Below, piece by piece: positions 55,502 to 64,000 of a stretch of DNA of 64,000 nucleotides. The stretch is from contig NZ_BSUN01000001.1 of assembly GCF_030161615.1 (NCBI RefSeq), positions 1,922,001 to 1,986,000 on the forward strand. Direction: 5' to 3'. Numbering within the stretch: position 1 is the stretch's first letter; the number at the start of each line of letters is the position of its first letter. Below the pieces are notes generated by a model. That model saw nothing but the letters and a program-made list of their open reading frames with translations, did not search any database and was not told the origin of the DNA. The position numbers and the translations under genes are program-made. Source of the stretch: Demequina litorisediminis (GTDB lineage Bacteria > Actinomycetota > Actinomycetes > Actinomycetales > Demequinaceae).

Positions 55502-56282
55502 GGCCTCGACCATCGCCGCGTGAAGGATGCCGTTGGAGGCGATGGCATCGCCCCCGTGCGGGCCGGGTACTCCGTCGAGTGACGTGAAGGTGCCGCCTGC
55601 CTCGGTCACGATCGGCACGAGCGCCGCCATGTCGTGCAACGCGAGTTCCGGCTCAAAGGCGGCGTCGACGGCACCCTCCGCCACCATCATGTACGACCAG
55701 AAGTCGCCGAAGGCGCGCGTGCGCCATACGGTGCGCGACAGGCTCGAGGAACGCCTCGAGGCGGCCCCGCTCCTCCCAGCCCGTCAGCGACGAGTACGAG
55801 ACGCTCGCCGCCGCCAGGGTGTCCGTGCTCGACACCCGCAGCGCCACGGCATCGGCCGGGCCCAGGCCCCGCCACGCGCCCTCCCCGATGGCGGCGAACC
55901 AGCGCCGACCGAGCGCCGGGGCGCTCACCACCCCCACGACCGGCTGGCCGTCCACGAGCAGCGCGATGAGGGTGGCCCACGCGGGGACGCCGCGGATGAA
56001 GTTCTTGGTGCCGTCGATGGGGTCCACCACCCACTGACGCGGGCTGTTGCCACTGGCGCCGAACTCCTCGCCAAGAATCGCATCTCCGGGACGGGCGGCC
56101 TCGAGGTGCTCGCGGACGATGCGCTCGGCGGCGCGGTCGATTGCCGTCACCGGGGTCTCGTCGGCCTTGAGTTCTACGGTGAGCGACGCTGGGTCGGCGT
56201 TCGCCATGGTGAGGTCGTCGACCTCGTCCGCGATGGCGAGCGCAAGCAGGAGGTCGTCGGCGTGGACTCCGGAGGGCTGCAT
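55490..56282 (-). CDS. hisN: histidinol-phosphatase, inositol-monophosphatase type (HisN)
   Basis: Corrected length is 263 aa; one surplus base at 55740. Metal-site motifs [18 protein letters not shown] and the C-terminal [14 protein letters not shown] are visible; the last only after correction. HisN removes phosphate from histidinol phosphate in histidine synthesis; IMPase-like activity on other sugar phosphates cannot be ruled out. Confidence 0.88.
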
Positions 56283-56343
56283 GGCGCCAGGCTACCGGTG
56301 TCCTCCGCTCCACCCGCAGCCCAGCCTCCCCTCCCTCTTCCGT

Positions 56344-56399
56344 CACATGGATCCCTGTGGTGCGCCTCAGGCCTGAGACGAGACAAATGGATCCATTTG
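56344..56399. promoter_or_regulatory. three palindromes centred 20 bp apart upstream of the pectate-lyase gene
   Basis: CACATGGATCCCTGTG (56344-56359, one mismatched pair), CTCAGGCCTGAG (56366-56377, perfect) and CAAATGGATCCATTTG (56384-56399, perfect) have centres at 56351.5, 56371.5 and 56391.5. The outer two share TGGATCC. Such spacing would place three dimers on one DNA face. The middle one contains AGGCCT and might be a doubly miscalled AGCT. Confidence 0.55.
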
Positions 56400-56423
56400 A
56401 CCCGGGGGGCGGGGCGGTCGCCC

Positions 56424-56469
56424 TTGACGCGCGAGAAGGAATGCGCTTACCGTATGAGAAACCGGTTTC
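56424..56469 (+). promoter_or_regulatory. promoter with LacI-type operator for the pectate-lyase gene
   Basis: TTGACG (56424-56429) and TACCGT (56448-56453), 18 bases apart, are followed by the perfect CG-centred palindrome GAAACCGGTTTC (56458-56469), which would cover the start of transcription. This is the classic LacI/GalR operator form, and a LacI gene lies 3.8 kb downstream. Confidence 0.65.
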
Positions 56470-56524
56470 CGACCGTCCTCAACGACGAGGGCGCGGCCGT
56501 TCGAGATTCTCAATGGGGAGATTC

Positions 56525-59500
56525 ATGACACCGACCGTCGCACGATTCCGCACGCCGATCGCCGTCCTCACGGCGGCGGCACTGAGCCTCCTGGGCGTGA
56601 CCTCCGCCGCGGCGGCCGGGCCCGACGGGGCGCTCGACGCCTCCGACCTCGGCCCGGGCGCGTACGCCTTCGACACCGTGGTGGGGGACTTCACGCTCCG
56701 CGCCACCGCGGCCAAGGGCGTGACCGTCGACGCAAGCGACAGGCTCTCGGACCGCGGCGACGTGTACACCCAGCGCGTCAAGCTCAACGGCTCGGGCGAC
56801 GCCGCCCAGCGCTCCGTCGCGTTCACCGCCGACGGCCCCGCCGAGGTCATCGTCCACGCGCGCAGGCTCGAGCGGCACCGCGGACCGCGCCCTCGCGCTG
56901 TTCGACGAGGCGGGCACGGAGGTAGACCGCGTCCCCGCGCTCGCCGACGACGACGGCGCCCCGATCGTGACCGAGACCCTCGACGTTCCCGCCGCGGGCG
57001 AGTACTGGATCGCCTCGCCCTCGTCCGGCGTCAACGTGTACTACCTGCAGGCTCGGCGCCGATGCGCCGGTGGACCGCGCCGCGTGGGCCGACGTCGTTG
57101 CACCGGTTGTCGACTCCGTCGTGCTCGACCCCGACGACCCGTCCCGCCTGCTCGTCACCGCCACGGGCCTCGTCGGCACCGACGGCGCCGACCTCGCCCG
57201 CGCCACCCTGATGGACGCGGCGGGCACCGTCGTTGACCGTGCCCTCAACGCGACCGACGGGGCATCGTCCAGCCTCGCCCTCACGCCCCCGGCCTCGGGC
57301 GCCTACACGGTGCAAGTGGCACTCACCCGCGCGGGGGAGCCAGACTCGCTCGTGTCCGATGCGGTGGCCGCGCCCGCGTTCTCCCTGCCCCTGGCGGCCC
57401 CCGAGGTCACCGGCGCGCTCACCACGGCGGTCGCAGCCGGCGGCGCCACGGTGACCCTCGACTGGACCGCAGTGAAGGAGGCCGAGACCTACTCCGTCGA
57501 GGTCGACGGGGGAGGAGGCTTCGTCGAGGCCGTTGCCGGCGTGGCGGGCACTAGTGCCGACCTCACCGGTCTGACCCCCGGCGCTTCCTACCAGGCGCGC
57601 GTCGTCGCCCACCGAGGCGAAGACTCGGCGACGGGGCCCGCGGCCCAGGTCGACGTGGCCGTCGCCGTCGAGCGCTGGCTCAGCGCGGACATCGGGTCCA
57701 ACGCCGGCACCGGCGGCTCGATCACCGACAACGGCGACGGCACCATCACGTTTGATGCGCGCGCCAGGCTCCACCAAGTTCGCCTCCTCCGAGGACGGCT
57801 TCCAATACTTCTACACCGCCGTCGACCCGGCCACCGAGAACTTCACCCTGACCGCGACCTTCCGCGTCGACGACGCCGCGGCCAAGGACAACCAGTCAGG
57901 ATTCGGCGTGATCGCAGTCGACGACCTCGTGGCCGGATCCTCGCCCGACCGCTACTTCAACTCTGCCGGCGCCCTCGTGACCCGCTACGGCGAGGGCACC
58001 GTGAGCGTCGTCGACGGCATGCCCGGCGCCCGCTTCGTCAACGGCTATACCGGCGCGACCGACGACAACACCGCGGGCGCGCGCGACGCGAGCGGCTCCG
58101 CGGTCTTCGACCCTGCCTACCGGGCCGAGGCATCGGGCCCCAAGTTCGCCACGGGCGACACGTACACGCTCTCCCTGCGCCGCTCCAACACCGGTTTCCA
58201 CGCCGTGTGGGACCGCAGCGCGGACGGCGGCGAGGTGCACGAGGTCATCGAGTACGACCCCGACGCGCTGCTGGTGCAGGACGGCGGCGCGTTTTATGTC
58301 GGCATGGCCGTGGCTCGAAAGATCGCCGTCACGGTCACCGATTGGGAGTTCACCACCATCGACCCGTCCGATGACGAGCCCGCCCAGCCACGGCCCATTG
58401 AGCAGGTATCGACGTCGCTCAAGGTCGACGTCACCTCGACCACCCCCGAGCGCGAGCCTGGACATCCCGCTCGTGGCCGACTTCTACGGCACCGGCCAAA
58501 TCCTCGATGCCGACGGCGACGTGGTGGTCGACGGACTCGCCCTCGTCCCCGGGGAGCGGGCGCTCGGCACCGTCGCACTCGAGCCGGGCGACAACCGCTT
58601 CACGGCCCGCGCCATCCCCGACGTCGACCAGCCGCAGGCTGGACGAGTTCGAGGAGCCTCGCGTCGATGGACCCTGTCGACGAGGAGGTCACGGTGACCG
58701 TGCGCTCCTACGGCGAGCCCGGCCAGTCGCTGTGGGTCGCCCCCGACGGCACCGCCGACGGCGACGGCACCCGCGCCCGTCCCCTCGACCTCCACACGGC
58801 CGTGGCCTTCGCGCAGGCCGGGCAGCAGGCCGTGCTCGAGGGCGGCACCTACACGCCCAGGAGCGCGATCGTCGCCGACCGCGGCCACGACGGCACCGAG
58901 GCCGCCCCCATCGTGCTGATGTCCGAGCCCGGCGAGCGCGCGGTGCTCGACCTTTCGGGCTCGTCGGGCGGCGGCATCAACCTGCGCGCCGACTGGTGGC
59001 ACGTGTACAACCTCGAGATCACGGGCTCGCGGGACAAAGCGAAGCCGATGCTCGTGCAGGGCCACCACAACATCGTCGAGCGCGTGGAGTCCCACCACAA
59101 CCAGGACACCGGCATCCAGATCTCCGGGTTGTCGGCAGAGCCTCCGTCGATGTGGCCCTCGGACAACCTGGTGGTGTCCTCGATCGCGCACCACAACGCC
59201 GATGCCGGCGGCAACGACGCGGACGGCTTCGCCGCGAAGGCTCACCGTGGGCGAGGGAAACGTGTTCCGCTACAACATCGCTCACCACAACATCGACGAC
59301 GGCTGGGATCTCTACGCCAAGTCCACCACCGGGCCCATCGGCACCGTGGTGGTCGAAGAGTCTGTTGCGTACAACAACGGCTGGCTCACCGAGGACCCGA
59401 GCCGGACCGGTGAGGGCAATGGCTTCAAACTCGGTGGCGAGTCCATGCCGGGCGATCACCTGCTGCGCAACGCCGTCAGTTACGGCAACCTCGCGACGGG

Positions 59501-60230
59501 GGTGACCTCCAACTCGGGCCCCGACGTGCGGCTCGAGGACGTCACCTCCGCCGACAACGACCGCGGCATTCGCCTCGAGACCAACGCCAAGGTCACGGAC
59601 TACCGCGCGAGCGGCGTCATTTCCTGGGCCAACCCGCAGGCGGACGTGCTCGGCCTCCTCCAGGACGACGCGTCGCTCCTGACCGACCCCAGCAACCACT
59701 TCGACGGCGCGGGGGTCACCGCCGCCTGGTTTGAATCGACCGACACGGGGACCGTGACGCCCGAGATTGCCGCCGACGGGTCGATTGAGATGCATGGGCT
59801 GTACGAGCTCACCGACGAGGCGGCTGCCGATGCCGGCGCACGCCTGACCCCGAACCCCTCACCCACTGTCATCGAGCTCCTTCCCGAGGTCGCCGGCGCG
59901 GAGCCCGGTCCTGACGCCTGGTACCCGTCGACGATCTACGTCGCCGGCGACACGGTGCAGCACGAAGGCGCGGTGTACGAGGCGCGCTGGTGGACTAGGG
60001 CGCAGGAGCCCGGCGCAAGCGCCTGGGGCCCGTGGGTGCTGGTGGGCACGGCCGATGCCCCCGCTGCCTTGGGCGAGTGCGCCGCCGCGTGGGATGCGGG
60101 CGCCGTGTACCTCCCGGGGGACGCCGTCAGCATCGACGGGGTGACCTACGACGCCCAGTGGTGGACGCGGGGTCAGGAGCCCGGAGCGAGCCCGTGGGGC
60201 CCGTGGACCGCCGTGGAGGCGTGCGAGTAA
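56525..60230 (+). CDS. secreted family-9 pectate-lyase-like protein with C-terminal carbohydrate-binding repeats
   Basis: Corrected length is 1232 aa. Signal peptide (residues 1-35, ending SAAAAG), beta-sandwich and fibronectin-like modules up to about 330, a LamG-like region to about 620, then a right-handed beta-helix (about 720-1090) with the PL9 signature GNDADGFAAKLTVGEGN and DDGWDLYAKS, where Asp and Lys residues form the Ca site and catalytic base. Two C-terminal modules of about 45 aa (GPWVLVG and GPWTAVE ends) match CBM5/12-type carbohydrate-binding domains. Surplus bases: 56864, 57049, 57766, 58455, 58636, 58655, 59238. ATG 56525 follows GGGGAG. Confidence 0.82.
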
Positions 60231-60292
60231 CAGTGCCTCATTCGCGGAGTCCAGTGCGGCCGGGCAAGCGGGAGGCCTTCGGTCGCGCGGCG

Positions 60293-61314
60293 CTACGGGG
60301 CCGACAGGGCGGTGGACTCGCGCTCGACGAGCGTGAACTCGGCAACCTCTCGCCTGCCGGGTGTCGGATCGTCGGGGTTCTCGATGCGCTGCATGAGCAT
60401 GCCGACGGCCGATGCTGCCAGTGCACTCACCCCGAGATCGATGGTCGACAGCGACGGCACCGACAGTTGGCCCTCGAGCACGCCATCGAAGCCCATGACC
60501 TTGACCTCTCGGGGGCAGTTCACGGACCGGTCCGCGAGGCCGCGCAGCGCGCCAAGGGCCACGGAGTCCGTCATGGCGAAGACGCCGTCGAACCCGATCC
60601 CTGCGTCGATGGCTTCGACGACCGCGCGCCTGGCGTCGAGGGAGTTCCAGTCGCATGGCAGGGGGATGCCCTCGACGTGGGGGTTGGCGGTCACGGCGCC
60701 GAGGGCGCCAAGCCAGCGAGTATCGGCGGTCATCGGGGAGACGTGGGGTTCGTCGACGCCCTCGCGCGTGCCCAGGATCAGGATCCGGCGGCACCCGCGA
60801 TCGATGAGGTGCTGGCATGCGGCGGCCGCGCCGGCCTCGTTGGGGAGCACACGATGTCGAGCATCGTGTCCGTAATGTGTTCGTCGAACAGCACCACCTT
60901 GGAGTGCTGAATCTCCTGCTCCACTTCGTGGATATCGAGGCCGAGGGCGCACATGATGACGCCGTCCACGATGCTGCCCGGCAGGTCGTGAAGGATGGTG
61001 CGCTCGACCTCTGGGCGTGACTGCGTCTGCTGGACGACCACCCTCACGCCCTGCCGGGCGGCGGCGGTGGTGACCTCTGCCGCAAAGTGGGCGGGGAACG
61101 GCATGTCGAGTTCGGGAACGGCGAGCGCGATGACCCCCGTGCGCCCCGAACGCAGGCCCTTGGCAAGCACGTTCACGCGGTAGCCGAGTTCGGAAGCGGC
61201 GCGCAGGACCCGGTCGCGCGTGGGCGGGGCGACATTGTCCTTGCCGCGCAGGGCGTTCGACGCGGTCATGGTCGAGACGTTCGCCGCTCGAGCGACGTCG
61301 GCGAGAGTGACCAC
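60293..61314 (-). CDS. LacI-family transcriptional regulator
   Basis: Corrected length is 340 aa; one C/G is missing in the run 60842-60845. N-terminal helix-turn-helix VTLADVARAANVSTMTASNALRG and hinge, then a periplasmic-binding-like effector domain (CNREGVDEPHV-like sugar pocket, VMGFDG). It lies between the pectate lyase and the divergent sugar ABC operon, so it most likely represses both and responds to an oligouronide or other sugar. Confidence 0.9.
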
Positions 61315-61370
61315 GGCATCCTCCTCAGATGGGGCGGGTGGCCCCGCGGCGAACCTACTACGAGAGACCC

Positions 61371-61415
61371 TTGCGAGAGCGATTGTATCGATATAGTGTA
61401 TCGTTAAAATCGCGA
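61371..61415 (+). promoter_or_regulatory. promoter/operator region of the sugar ABC operon
   Basis: TTGCGA (61371-61376) and TAGTGT (61394-61399), 17 apart, flank a TGTATCG direct repeat; the first copy lies in TGTATCGATATA, a 12-base palindrome with one mismatched pair centred on CG. This AT-rich patch stands out in high-GC DNA and is suitably placed for LacI control of the divergent genes. Confidence 0.5.
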
Positions 61416-61461
61416 CTCATCAGGGAGCCGCACACACGGGGACTGCAAGGGAGCACTCACC

Positions 61462-62716
61462 ATGACCATGATTCGCACCTCCACGCGCGTCACCACGGCA
61501 GCCGCCGTGACCGCGCTCGCGACATTGGGCCTCGCCGCATGCACCGGCGCCACGGACGAGGCCGACACCACCACCATCTCGTACCTCTCGTGGAACAGCG
61601 AGGCCGACGCACAGCCCGTGATCGACGCGTTCGAGGCCGAGCACCCGGACATCACCGTCGACCTCGCCTACTCGCCGCCCGTCGCCGAGTACATCCAGAC
61701 CCTCCAGACCCGCATCGCGGGCGGCCAGGCCCCCGATGTCTTCCGCATCGCACCCGAGAACCGTGCCACGCTCATCTCGGAGAACCTGGTCGCCGACCTC
61801 TCCGACCTCTCGTTCGTCGACACCCTTGCGGACGCCAACCGCACGGCGTACACCTCCGATGACAAGGCTTTACGGCGCCTCGTTCGGGGCCTGGGTCGCG
61901 GGAGTGGTCTACAACAAGGACCTGCTCGCCCAGGTGGGCGTCGACGAGGTACCTACCGACTGGGACGGCTTCCTCGAGCCTGTGCCACACCCTCCAGGAT
62001 GCGGGAATCACCCCCTACCTCGAGTCCGCCTCCGAGCCTGTCGCGCATCTTCCAGGGCTTCCTGGGAGACGGCTACGCGGCCGACGGCAACGCCGTGGGG
62101 GAGGCCATCATCTTCGACGGCGAGTCCACCTTCGCCGAGGAGTGGCCCGAGCCAATGACCCAGTGGATGCGCATCTACGACGAGGGCATCGTGGGCGCCG
62201 AGACCATCAGCCTCACCGGAGACCAGGTCCGCGACGAGTTCGTCGCAGGCAACGTCGCGATGTACATCACCGGACCCTGGGACCTCGCCACCCTTGACGA
62301 GAGCGGCATCGACTACGGGATGACCTTCCAGCCGGGCATCGGCGGCGAGAACGTCGGCGCAGGCGCGAGCGACCCCGGCTTCGCCATCTCGTCGTCCGCC
62401 GAGGGTGCCGAGCTCGAGGCCGCCAAGGAGTTCGTCGAGTGGCTCGCGACCCCCGAGGCGCTTGCGCTGCAGTCCGAGCATTGGGGAAGCATGAGCACCT
62501 CGACCGCCTACGACACCGAGGTCAACCCCGCCTACACCCAGGCTCTACACCGAGTCGCTCAAGACCTCGCAGTTCTACCTGTCGATGGAGCACTGGCTCG
62601 CTGGCGCCGAGCCGCTGCAGGTCGAGGCACAGGCGCAGCAGCAGTTGCTGATCCAGGGCAGCGTGACCGCGGATGAGGTCGCCGCGGCCATGGACACGAA
62701 GCTCGGCAACCTCTGA
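61462..62716 (+). CDS. sugar ABC transporter substrate-binding lipoprotein
   Basis: Corrected length is 416 aa; surplus bases at 61865, 61977, 62035 and 62540. Signal peptide with lipobox LGLAAC (Cys near residue 27), then a family-1 (MalE-like) solute-binding fold: SYLSWNSEADAQP, APDVFRIAPEN, NVAMYITGPWDLA. Three errors within 170 bases cancel, so the frame looks open but 57 residues in the middle are scrambled if uncorrected. AAGGGAG precedes ATG 61462. Confidence 0.9.
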
Positions 62717-62783
62717 TTCCAGCGTGTGACGGGCCGGCTTGGTGCCCCGTGACCGAGCCGGCCCTCACCGCGAGGTGACCCCT

Positions 62784-63707
62784 ATGGACAGCACTACCGA
62801 TGCCTGGCTGCGCAATCGACGCCGCCTTCGCCTGACGCAGACCGCCACCAGCGGAGCCTTCTTGCTCCCCATCATGGCCGTGTTCGTCATCCTGTTCGCC
62901 GTGCCCTTCGCACAGACGATCTACTACGCCTTCACCGACTTCTCCGGCTACTCCACGGACGTCTCCTTCGTGGGTTTCGCGAACTACGCGAAGGTGTTCG
63001 CCGACCCCGCCCTCATGCAGGGCCTCGCCTTTACGCTCTTGTACGCGATCGCCACCACCGTGCTCATCACCGTGTGCGCGATCCCGCTCGCGATCGCGCT
63101 CAATCAGCGGTTCGTGGGACGCAACGCCGTGCGGTCGGTCTTCTTCTTCCTGTCCGTGCCGTCGATGGCCATCCTCGGCATCGTCTGGCAGTACATCTTT
63201 TCCCCGCTCGACAGCGGCGTGCTCAACACCATCGTCCGCAGCCTCTTCGGCGCCGATGCCGTGCTGTGGCTGTCCGAATCGTCGCTCGCCAGGGGCTGCG
63301 TGATCTTCGTCGGCGTGTGGGCCGGTGTCGGCTGGCACGCCACGCTGTACCTCGCCTACCTCCAGGCCGTGCCGCGTGACCTCTATGAGCAGGCGGAGGT
63401 CGACGGGGCCAATGCCTGGCAGAAGTTCGTGGCGATCACGCTGCCTCAACTCATTCCGTGCATCGTGGTCTCGACCTTCCTGCTGATGACCGCCGGACTC
63501 AAGGTCTACGACCTGCCGTACACGCTGACCAAAGGCGGGCCAGGCTTCGCCACCAACACCTTGACGCAATCGATCATCGTCCAGGGCATCGCGCAGGGAC
63601 GCGCCGACCTTGGCTCGGCGCTCGCGGTGATCTTCACCGTCGCCGTCGCGGCTGTGGTGCTCGCGCAACTGGCGCTCGCCAACCGTCTCGAAAGGACGTT
63701 GTCATGA
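62784..63707 (+). CDS. sugar ABC transporter permease, MalF type
   Basis: This 307-aa protein has six transmembrane helices and the EAA loop YEQAEVDGANAWQKFVAITLPQL that contacts the ATPase. It is part of the CUT1 transporter with the binding protein upstream and a second permease overlapping its stop by four bases. The ATG 62784 was chosen; no AGCT error. Confidence 0.92.
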   Translation: MDSTTDAWLRNRRRLRLTQTATSGAFLLPIMAVFVILFAVPFAQTIYYAFTDFSGYSTDVSFVGFANYAKVFADPALMQGLAFTLLYAIATTVLITVCAIPLAIALNQRFVGRNAVRSVFFFLSVPSMAILGIVWQYIFSPLDSGVLNTIVRSLFGADAVLWLSESSLARGCVIFVGVWAGVGWHATLYLAYLQAVPRDLYEQAEVDGANAWQKFVAITLPQLIPCIVVSTFLLMTAGLKVYDLPYTLTKGGPGFATNTLTQSIIVQGIAQGRADLGSALAVIFTVAVAAVVLAQLALANRLERTLS

Positions 63708-64000
63708 ACGGGCGCAAGGGCCGGCTTGGCCCCGTCCTCCTGTCGGTCGGGCTGCTCACGCTCGCGGCCATCGCCGCGGTGCCGCTGTACTACATCGTCG
63801 TCAGCACCTTTAAGACACCTGTCGAGATGTCGCAGTCGCCGCTTGGCCTGCCGCTGTCGCCCACGCTCGACGCCTACAAGGACGTGTTTGCCACGACACC
63901 CGTGGTCCAGTCCTTCGTCAACACCGCCATCGTGACGGCGTTCGGCGTGGGCATCCAGGTGGTGGTCGGCTCGCTCGCCGCCTACGGAATGATTCTGCGC
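63704..64000 (+). CDS. sugar ABC transporter permease, MalG type (partial, runs off right edge)
   Basis: The first 99 codons are in the window, starting at ATG 63704 with an ATGA overlap with the MalF-type gene. A first helix (about residues 11-33), the PLYYIVVSTFKTP motif and SFVNTAIVTAFG, the usual start of a MalG-type inner-membrane subunit, are visible. The EAA loop lies beyond the window edge. Confidence 0.9.
   Translation, partial: MNGRKGRLGPVLLSVGLLTLAAIAAVPLYYIVVSTFKTPVEMSQSPLGLPLSPTLDAYKDVFATTPVVQSFVNTAIVTAFGVGIQVVVGSLAAYGMILR

Overview
The window is high-GC, densely packed DNA from an actinobacterium, most likely of the order Micrococcales. It carries two WhiB proteins, BldC, MtrA-MtrB-LpqB, PdtaS, UPF0182, DUF5679, DUF3499 and long-form HPF. 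Gene order over most of its length recalls the region of the Mycobacterium tuberculosis chromosome around Rv3193c-Rv3278c. I found no phage, IS element, CRISPR array or rRNA.

The main caution for any reader is sequence quality. About 40 of some 58 genes are broken by single-base indels, and almost all of these sit on the tetranucleotide AGCT, which appears as AGGCT or AGCCT (about 80 cases by hand count, including one in the D-arm of the initiator tRNA). A second, smaller class is loss of one base from G/C runs of 5-6. Each gene below is given over its full reconstructed span. In every case, applying the listed corrections makes the span a whole number of codons and joins conserved domains. 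I treat these as consensus errors, not as pseudogenes.

Layout. 1-10.3 kb: DUF5679, zincin-like metalloprotease, PDZ/Lon-type protease, UPF0182 membrane protein, initiator tRNA, APC permease, fluoride-channel pair, DUF2505, PdtaS kinase. 10.3-20.5 kb: WhiB1, a fused FHA-FtsK ATPase, a polytopic membrane glycosyltransferase-like protein, a two-component system, GtrA, purK-purE. 20.5-34 kb: two tandem LCP cell-wall ligases, GT2 enzyme, WhiB2, a giant GT2-membrane protein, DUF5719, metallopeptidase, DUF3499, phosphomannomutase, CDF transporter, adenosylhomocysteinase. Most of these concern envelope glycopolymer assembly. 34-41.4 kb: RDD and SpoIIM membrane proteins and a MoxR-DUF58-DUF4350-DUF4129 operon. 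41.4-51 kb: mtrA-mtrB-lpqB, comF, hpf, EamA transporter, secA. 51-56.3 kb: Rv3235-like protein, LysM protein, BldC, an orphan SAF/CpaE-like pair, histidinol-phosphatase.

56.3-64 kb is accessory-looking: a secreted family-9 pectate-lyase-like enzyme, a LacI regulator and a sugar ABC transporter (binding protein and two permeases) running off the right edge. Together they look like a pectin or plant-polysaccharide utilisation locus with several palindromic operators.
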